A DNA stretch of 6,599 nt from an uncultured Chloroflexota bacterium (GTDB taxonomy: Bacteria > Chloroflexota > Limnocylindria > Limnocylindrales > Limnocylindraceae). The notes under the pieces are model-generated. The model saw only the letters and a list, made by a program, of their open reading frames with translations. It searched no databases and had not been told where the DNA came from. Location of the stretch: contig CAIJIA010000069.1 in assembly GCA_903820655.1 (NCBI GenBank), forward strand, positions 1 through 6,599, written 5' to 3'. Of the stretch, positions 1 through 4,336 are shown one piece after another; within the stretch, counting starts at the first letter, position 1; every line of letters starts with the position of its first letter. The position numbers and the translations under genes are program-made.

Positions 1-495
1 ATCTTGATCGGGGGCTTCTCAAAGTCCTACGCCATGACGGGGTGGCGCGTCGGCTTCCTTTGCGCGCCGAAGGAGATCGTGGCGGGGCTCGTCAAGATTC
101 ACCAGTACGCGATCATGAGCGCCCCAACGATTGCGCAGGATGCAGCGCTCGAGGCGCTGACGAATGGCGAGCCTGCCCTCGAAGAGATGCGTGCGGCCTA
201 CGCGCGTCGTCGCACGATCGTGCTCGATGGCCTCGCCGCCCTCAACCTGCCAACCGGCGCGCCACAGGGCGCCTTCTACGCCTTCCCTGACATTCGCTCA
301 ACGGGGCTCACCGACGAGCAGTTTGCCGAGCAGCTCCTCACCGAGGAGCGCGTCGCAGTGATTCCAGGCTCCTCGTTCGGCGCCAGCGGTGTTGGCCATG
401 TGCGCATCTGCTACGCCACGTCGGAAGAGAGCCTCCGCGAGGCGCTGGTGCGCATCGGACGCTTCGTCGCCAAGGCACGCGGGGTGGCGGCATGA
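1..495 (+). CDS. PLP-dependent class I/II aminotransferase, 3' part (aspartate aminotransferase-like)
   Basis: This is the C-terminal 164 codons of a fold-type I aminotransferase; the gene starts upstream of the window. Such enzymes move an amino group between an amino acid and a 2-oxo acid using pyridoxal phosphate in the cytoplasm. The fragment opens inside the cofactor-lysine motif: GFSKSYAMTGWRVG, with the Schiff-base lysine at bases 22-24. Near the end VRICYA carries the arginine (403-405) that binds the substrate alpha-carboxylate in this family. The segment between them (PTIAQDAALEAL, GAFYAFPDI, VIPGSSFG) follows the usual order of AspC-like subgroup I enzymes of about 390 residues, so roughly 220 residues are missing. 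Substrate specificity cannot be read from this part; aspartate is the commonest for this type, but alanine or aromatic amino acids are possible. The stop overlaps the gatB start in ATGA, which implies coupled translation. Confidence 0.93.
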   Translation: MLIGGFSKSYAMTGWRVGFLCAPKEIVAGLVKIHQYAIMSAPTIAQDAALEALTNGEPALEEMRAAYARRRTIVLDGLAALNLPTGAPQGAFYAFPDIRSTGLTDEQFAEQLLTEERVAVIPGSSFGASGVGHVRICYATSEESLREALVRIGRFVAKARGVAA

Positions 496-1925
496 CCTGG
501 CATGCAGTGATCGGCATCGAGGTGCACGTACAGCTCCGCACGGTGACGAAGATGTTCTGCGCATGCGCAATTCCCGCTGAAGGCGATCTGCCGAACAGCA
601 AGACCTGCCCAACCTGCCTCGGCCTTCCTGGCGCACTCCCTGTGCCGAACAAGGCGGCCATCGAGAAGGTCCTCGCCGTGGGTGCCGCGATCGGCGCTGC
701 CGCACCAGCCACGACGATCTGGGATCGCAAGAACTACTTCTATCCAGACCTCCCGAAGGGGTACCAGATCAGCCAGCTCGACTTCCCGCTCGCTGAGCAC
801 GGCACCATTGAGGTGACCACCAGCGCCGGAACGAGCCGCGTGCGCATTCGCCGCGCCCACCTCGAAGAGGACACAGCGCGCCTGCGCCACGAGAAGGGGA
901 GCGATGGGAAGCGCTCCAGCCTCATCGACTACAACCGCTCTGGTGTCGCACTCCTAGAGATCGTGACCGAGCCAGACATTCGTGATGCTGAGACGGCCCG
1001 CCGATACGCCGAAGAGCTTCGACTCTTGCTGCGCACGATCGGGGCCGCCGATGCGGAGATGGAGAACGGGCAGATGCGCGTCGAGGCGAATGTCTCGATT
1101 CGCCCGAGTGAGGATGCGCCGTTCGGCACGCGCACCGAGGTGAAGAACATGAACTCCTTCCGCTCGGTAGAGAAGGCGATCGCCTTCGAAATCGCGCGGC
1201 AGGCAGAGATCCTCGAGGCGGGCGGATCCATCACCCAAGAGACACGCGGTTGGGATGAGTCGAGCGAAACCACCTACACGATGCGCGCCAAAGAGAACTC
1301 GCACGATTACCGCTACTTCCCTGAACCCGACCTCCCGCCGCTCACCATTGATCCAACCTGGCTGGCCGGCATTGTTGCGAGCATCCCTGAGATCCCATCG
1401 GCCCGCCGATCACGCTATGTGGAACAGCTCGCGCTCTCTGAATACGATGCAGCCGTCCTCGTTGGCGAGCCGCGCGCCGCGGCCCTCTTTGAGGCATCGC
1501 GCGCAGCAGACGCATCGATAGATGCGAAGACCCTCGCTAACTGGGTGACGGGCGAGTATCTCCGCGCCGCCAATGAGGGGGCCGCCGAGCCAGATCCTGT
1601 GCAGTTCGCAGCGCTGATCGGTGCGGTCTCCCGCAAGGAGATCAACGGCACGACCGGGAAGGAACTCTTTGCCGAACTGCTCGGGGGCAGCTTCGATGTG
1701 CGCGCGGCGATTGCCGAACGCGGCCTCGGGCAGATCAGCGACGATGGCGCGCTGCAGGAGCTTGCTGCCGAGGTTCTCGCCGCGAATCCACAGGCCCTCG
1801 CCGACTGGAAGGCGGGGAAGCAGCAGGCGATCGGATTCTTGGTTGGCCAGGCGATGAAGGCGAGCAAGGGTCGCGGCGACGCGGCCCAGCTTGGCGTGGT
1901 CTTCAAGGCCCTGCTCGACGCCTAA
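492..1925 (+). CDS. gatB: Aspartyl/glutamyl-tRNA(Asn/Gln) amidotransferase subunit B
   Basis: GatB is the tRNA-binding kinase subunit of GatCAB. It phosphorylates Glu-tRNA(Gln) or Asp-tRNA(Asn), and ammonia released by GatA then amidates the activated residue, giving Gln-tRNA or Asn-tRNA where direct synthetases are absent. The 477 residues match the family's usual length. Visible signatures: GIEVHVQL at 8-15; a zinc-type cysteine set C23, C25, C39, C42 (CPTCLGLPG); RKNYFYPDLPKGYQISQ at 79-95; AHLEEDTA at 122-129; DYNRSGVALLEIVTEPD at 146-162; GTRTEVKNMNSFR at 212-224; and QETRGWDE with KENSHDYRYFPEPDLP at 249-282. The last roughly 150 residues form the helical YqeY-like tRNA-binding tail. 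The ATG lies in an ATGA overlap with the aminotransferase, with a weak G-rich stretch just upstream. gatA and gatC are not in the window, so the subunits are not all in one cluster here. Confidence 0.98.
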   Translation: MTWHAVIGIEVHVQLRTVTKMFCACAIPAEGDLPNSKTCPTCLGLPGALPVPNKAAIEKVLAVGAAIGAAAPATTIWDRKNYFYPDLPKGYQISQLDFPLAEHGTIEVTTSAGTSRVRIRRAHLEEDTARLRHEKGSDGKRSSLIDYNRSGVALLEIVTEPDIRDAETARRYAEELRLLLRTIGAADAEMENGQMRVEANVSIRPSEDAPFGTRTEVKNMNSFRSVEKAIAFEIARQAEILEAGGSITQETRGWDESSETTYTMRAKENSHDYRYFPEPDLPPLTIDPTWLAGIVASIPEIPSARRSRYVEQLALSEYDAAVLVGEPRAAALFEASRAADASIDAKTLANWVTGEYLRAANEGAAEPDPVQFAALIGAVSRKEINGTTGKELFAELLGGSFDVRAAIAERGLGQISDDGALQELAAEVLAANPQALADWKAGKQQAIGFLVGQAMKASKGRGDAAQLGVVFKALLDA

Positions 1926-2198
1926 ATGCTCGACCTCGTTCGACTCTTTGTCGGCGCTCTCGGCATCGCCGGGTTCGTCTACCTCGCACGCCGGCTCCCA
2001 CCGCTACTTCGAGCGCGCACGGAGTGGTTGAACCGCGTCGGCGCGGCAACTCGCTACGAGGCGTGGCGTGGAACACCAGGGAGCGGTCCCGATCTTGCCG
2101 ATCGACTTGAGGGTGAGCTCATCGCCAATCGCCTACGCCGACTGGCGGGCGTCGGGATTGCATCGGTCGCAGGGGTCTTACTGGCCCTGCTTACCTAG
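1926..2198 (+). CDS. Small putative two-helix membrane protein, unknown function
   Basis: I do not recognise this 90-residue protein. Its ATG directly follows the gatB stop (TAAATG) with no clear Shine-Dalgarno sequence, so it is probably translated by ribosomes finishing gatB. Residues 3-20 form a hydrophobic helix (LVRLFVGALGIAGFVYLA) followed by RR, and residues 73-89 form a second one (LAGVGIASVAGVLLALL) ending at the C-terminus. The roughly 50 residues between are polar and charged (RARTEWLNR, DLADRLEGEL). Positive residues flank both helices on the loop side (RR at 22-23, RLRR at 69-72), which by the positive-inside rule suggests a helical hairpin with a cytoplasmic loop. Support for it being a real gene is the junction with gatB, the sensible membrane topology, and an end that abuts the convergent kinase gene exactly. 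Function is unknown, and a link to GatCAB is not implied by position alone. Confidence 0.7.
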   Translation: MLDLVRLFVGALGIAGFVYLARRLPPLLRARTEWLNRVGAATRYEAWRGTPGSGPDLADRLEGELIANRLRRLAGVGIASVAGVLLALLT

Positions 2199-3031
2199 CC
2201 TTCGTACGCCTCGTCTGGAAGGGGGAGGCTCCACGCTGTTGCTGCAGCTCCGGCCGCCTGACCAGTTGCGACCGAATCGCCCAAGGAAGCACCAGCCTGG
2301 TGCGCCGATAAGAACGCTGCAATAAAGGCATCCCCACACCCAATGGTGCTCCCCGCCACTGGAACCGCCACGGTGGGGTAGAACGCTTCCGTTTGGTTCT
2401 CGCCGTCAACGACCAGAACACCTTGTGCTCCAAGAGTCACGACCGCCAACTTCTGCGCGTCGAGAACGGAGCGCCGCACCTCTGCGAGTGACGCATCCTC
2501 TCGTGCACCTTGCCAGCCGATAAAGGCGAGATCGATGTGCGCCAGCGTGTCGCGGAATCGTTCAGGCGTGTAGTGACGGAACCCAAGAAAATCCGCACTG
2601 ACCTGCACATGCGCAAGGTGTCCGGCCGCTGTGAGCCGCTCAAGTTCAGCAATTGCTCCTTCAACGAGGACGGTATGCCAATGGGTGGCGGCGGCAAGCG
2701 AAGCCAACTCTTCGGCGGTGCAGTGCACCACCTCCCATACCCCATCGATGTAGTTGTCCATCTGCGGTTGGCGGTCTTCCCCGATGCGAATGTCAATTGA
2801 CGAGCTTTCACCTGGAGCAACGAGCGAAGCGGGTAGATGCGGAATTCCATTGCGTTCAAGAAAGGGCACGATGAGGTCCTGATCTGACGAACCGATTCGT
2901 GTCTGTAGGAGGAACGCTTTCCCGGCAGCCGCCCAGTGGTACGCCATGTTCAACACTCCTCCACCTGGGAGGGTGCGGCCACTCTCGAGATAGCGATCCC
3001 GACTCGCGGTGCCGAAGAGGATGCTGGTCAC
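2195..3031 (-). CDS. PfkB-family carbohydrate kinase (possibly fructoselysine-6-kinase-like)
   Basis: This is a 278-residue ribokinase/PfkB-fold enzyme expected to transfer phosphate from ATP to a sugar or sugar derivative in the cytoplasm. Near the N-terminus D12 and the glycine-rich LPGGGVLN (21-28) correspond to the substrate-binding region. VVTLGAQGVLV (197-207) is the strand-turn before the nucleotide site, and GSTIGCGDAF (227-236) is the second PfkB signature with catalytic base D234. The usual DTxGAGD appears as STIGCGD, so the first Asp is Ser228 and Ala is Cys232. The overall shape (GGxxxN, then DNYIDGVWEV at 92-101, then HIDLAFIG) recalls fructoselysine 6-kinases from memory, but the substrate cannot be fixed. 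The start is GTG, in a GTGA overlap with the stop of the upstream gene, and gives a correct family N-terminus. It is the last gene of the minus-strand operon; its TAG shares CTAG with the convergent gene. Confidence 0.9.
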   Translation of the reverse strand: MTSILFGTASRDRYLESGRTLPGGGVLNMAYHWAAAGKAFLLQTRIGSSDQDLIVPFLERNGIPHLPASLVAPGESSSIDIRIGEDRQPQMDNYIDGVWEVVHCTAEELASLAAATHWHTVLVEGAIAELERLTAAGHLAHVQVSADFLGFRHYTPERFRDTLAHIDLAFIGWQGAREDASLAEVRRSVLDAQKLAVVTLGAQGVLVVDGENQTEAFYPTVAVPVAGSTIGCGDAFIAAFLSAHQAGASLGDSVATGQAAGAAATAWSLPLPDEAYEG

Positions 3032-3774
3032 AGTCCTGCGAGTGGCGTGGATCGTGTGTCGCCAGATGCGAGGAACCGATCTAGGCGTACCTCCACGACT
3101 TTGCTCGACTGCCAGAAGGCTTCAATGGAGAGGTGTCCACACCCTTCGTCGTGATACCACTCACGTCGCCCAGGAATCGTGGTGATGAGCGCCGGATCGT
3201 GGGCGGGTACGACCGCGGGGTTGAGCATGTATCCGGGGGAGAGGGGATCACGGATCTGCAGCAACCCGTCGCCGCGGAAGCCGCTGGCGCGCGGTGCGGT
3301 GACCCGCTCACCTGTCCCGAAGTCAAGCAGATCAACGGATTCCACCTGAGTTGCGGTCACCGTTGGCCACGCGGGATCGTCTACCAGTTCTGCGATGACG
3401 CGCCGTACTGAAATGTCCTGGTAGTGGTTCATGGCGGTGTGTGGCTGCTCGTAATCATCGTCGAATACGTTGGACGGATTGTCGTCGTACACGTTCCCGC
3501 ACGCCTCCACCAAGAAGTTCACCAGTTCAGGACGTTCGCGAAGATAGCGACGGTATGCCTCTTCGTACTCGAGGATTGCGACCGACCGCGGAACGATCTT
3601 GCCGCGCACGACATGGGAGATCCTCCAGCCATCTGCGCCGTAGCGTTCGCTGAGGAGCGTGTTCCAGCGGGCCTTCTCGGCACCCGAGAATCCAGGGAGC
3701 CCAACGGGGATCCAGATTTTTGACATGCGCTCTGTGGTCTCTGCAGGTAGGAGCGCTACCCAGTTGGTGGTCAT
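3028..3774 (-). CDS. Conserved-looking protein of unknown function, 248 aa, coupled to the kinase
   Basis: I do not recognise the family. The ATG at 3774 overlaps the stop of the CoA-binding gene (ATGA) and its own TGA overlaps the kinase GTG (GTGA), so it is the middle gene of a coupled operon. A second possible start is Met17 (MSKIWIPVG, codon at 3726); the overlap favours the first, while the WIPVGLPGFSG stretch soon after Met17 looks like a domain beginning. The protein is soluble, with no signal peptide or membrane helix. Visible features: a helical, charged segment at 69-90 (YEEAYRRYLRERPELVNFLVE); an acidic, Asn-rich stretch YDDNPSNVFDDDYEQ at 96-110; HTAMNHYQD at 112-120; RDPLSPGYMLNP at 175-186; and WYHDEGCGH at 206-214 with SIEAFWQSSKVVEVR at 216-230. 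The His, Asp and Cys clusters could bind metal or form an active site, but that is inference. Being locked between CoA-binding and sugar-kinase genes hints at small-molecule metabolism. Confidence 0.8.
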   Translation of the reverse strand: MTTNWVALLPAETTERMSKIWIPVGLPGFSGAEKARWNTLLSERYGADGWRISHVVRGKIVPRSVAILEYEEAYRRYLRERPELVNFLVEACGNVYDDNPSNVFDDDYEQPHTAMNHYQDISVRRVIAELVDDPAWPTVTATQVESVDLLDFGTGERVTAPRASGFRGDGLLQIRDPLSPGYMLNPAVVPAHDPALITTIPGRREWYHDEGCGHLSIEAFWQSSKVVEVRLDRFLASGDTRSTPLAGL

Positions 3775-4301
3775 GCCGAGGCTCGGGTGTTTGGGCCAGA
3801 AATGCCGAGTCGCGGCATCTCGATGGCGGGGCAACGGTCTTGTACGAACAGCATCGATGCCTCGTTCGCGATCTGCGCAGCGGCGGGGCTGATCACGCCG
3901 AGCTGAAGCCAGAGTCCGCTCGCGCCAATCGCGACGGCCACGCGTGCAATCGCCTCGCACTCCTCGGAACGTCGGAACACATCAACGAGGTCAATTCGTT
4001 CGCCAGCTGGAAGTGAAGCGGCAGCGGCATTCAGCGTTGGGAAGCAGGGGAGACCCGCGACCCCGTCGCGCAGTGCCTCAGGCATAGGGTTGACCGGGAG
4101 GATCTGCCAGCCGGCGGTGGCGAGCGTGCGCAGGACGCCGTGGGAGGGGCGGTCTGGGCGGGGAGAAGCGCCAACGACCGCAATGGTGCGACTCTCCGTC
4201 AGCATGCGGCGCATGAGCGCGTCGGCTGCGGCGGGATCTGGGGCGCCCCCTTCGGCGGCCTCAATGGCTGCCCGTAGTCGTGCGCGTTCCTGCTCATCCA
4301 T
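3771..4301 (-). CDS. CoA-binding domain protein (YccU type)
   Basis: This 176-residue protein is a single CoA-binding Rossmann domain of the YccU/YmdB-neighbour type (CoA_binding_2), related to the N-terminal domain of succinyl-CoA synthetase alpha subunits and acetate-CoA ligases but without their catalytic domains. Conserved blocks in order: TIAVVGASPRPDRPSHGV at 39-56 (glycine-rich nucleotide loop), GWQILPVNP at 64-72, DLVDVFRRSEE at 104-114, GLWLQLGV at 129-136, and QDRCPAIEMPRL at 154-165. All are intact. The first 37 residues are a helical, charged and alanine-rich extension longer than usual for the family; Met30 or Met33 would be alternative starts, but ATG 4301 is supported by the TACTAT box six bases upstream. 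The family binds CoA or acyl-CoA, and its exact role is not established. It is the first gene of the minus-strand operon, divergent from dnaE and overlapping the next gene by four bases. Confidence 0.93.
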   Translation of the reverse strand: MDEQERARLRAAIEAAEGGAPDPAAADALMRRMLTESRTIAVVGASPRPDRPSHGVLRTLATAGWQILPVNPMPEALRDGVAGLPCFPTLNAAAASLPAGERIDLVDVFRRSEECEAIARVAVAIGASGLWLQLGVISPAAAQIANEASMLFVQDRCPAIEMPRLGISGPNTRASA

Positions 4302-4307
4302 AGGGGG

Positions 4308-4313
4308 ATAGTA
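4308..4313 (-). promoter_or_regulatory. Probable -10 box (TACTAT) of the CoA-binding/kinase operon
   Basis: Read on the minus strand, TACTAT fits the TANNNT pattern and is followed by CCCCCT and then the ATG at 4301. A start site 6-7 bases after the box would fall on the A of the start codon. No purine-rich ribosome site precedes the ATG, so the transcript is probably leaderless. I see no convincing -35 hexamer. Confidence 0.55.
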
Positions 4314-4323
4314 CGCCGATCGC

Positions 4324-4329
4324 TAGACT
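4324..4329 (+). promoter_or_regulatory. Probable -10 box (TAGACT) of dnaE
   Basis: TAGACT fits TANNNT and is followed by GCCCCAC and the GTG start of dnaE, a seven-base gap that places the predicted transcription start at the G of the start codon. There is no Shine-Dalgarno sequence in this C-rich leader. No good -35 element is visible in 4300-4307, where it would overlap the start of the divergent gene. The box lies ten bases from the opposite -10 box. Confidence 0.55.
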
Positions 4330-4336
4330 GCCCCAC

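Larger units (their letters stand above)
4302..4336. promoter_or_regulatory. Divergent intergenic region between the CoA-binding gene and dnaE
   Basis: These 35 bases are the only non-coding DNA in the window and must hold both promoters. Two TANNNT boxes point away from each other (4308-4313 minus, 4324-4329 plus) with ten bases between them that contain the palindrome CGATCG (4317-4322). A second palindrome, CACGTG (4334-4339), overlaps the dnaE start codon. RNA polymerase could hardly occupy both promoters at once, so initiation is probably competitive. Whether either palindrome is an operator is unknown. Confidence 0.6.

Noticed and set aside
411..890. Long open frame antisense to the aminotransferase/gatB junction; similar ones at 1415-1906 and 4199-4717.
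   Set aside because: They are shadows of strongly conserved gatB, CoA-binding and dnaE genes, with arginine-, serine- or alanine-biased composition and no recognisable domain.
2208..2229. GCCTC/GAGGC inverted repeat just inside the kinase 3' end, considered as a terminator.
   Set aside because: The stem is only five base pairs with a long loop and no T-run on either strand, and it lies inside coding sequence.
3100..3180. SIEAFWQSSKVVE in the unknown protein faintly resembles the SVExxWQxxK segment of NADAR-like proteins.
   Set aside because: Only one short motif matches, and the roughly 100 residues that follow it in that fold are absent because the protein ends about 30 residues later. It is not enough to name a family.
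2195..3774. Kinase and unknown gene as a horizontally acquired island.
   Set aside because: They look slightly less GC-rich by eye, but I could not measure this, and there are no repeats, integrase, tRNA or IS remnants at the edges; the tight overlaps argue for a long-settled operon.
3775..3960. A 62-codon upstream extension of the unknown minus-strand gene, from an ATG at 3960.
   Set aside because: It is arginine-rich, low-quality sequence lying wholly inside the well-conserved CoA-binding gene in another frame; the ATGA overlap at 3774 gives a better start.
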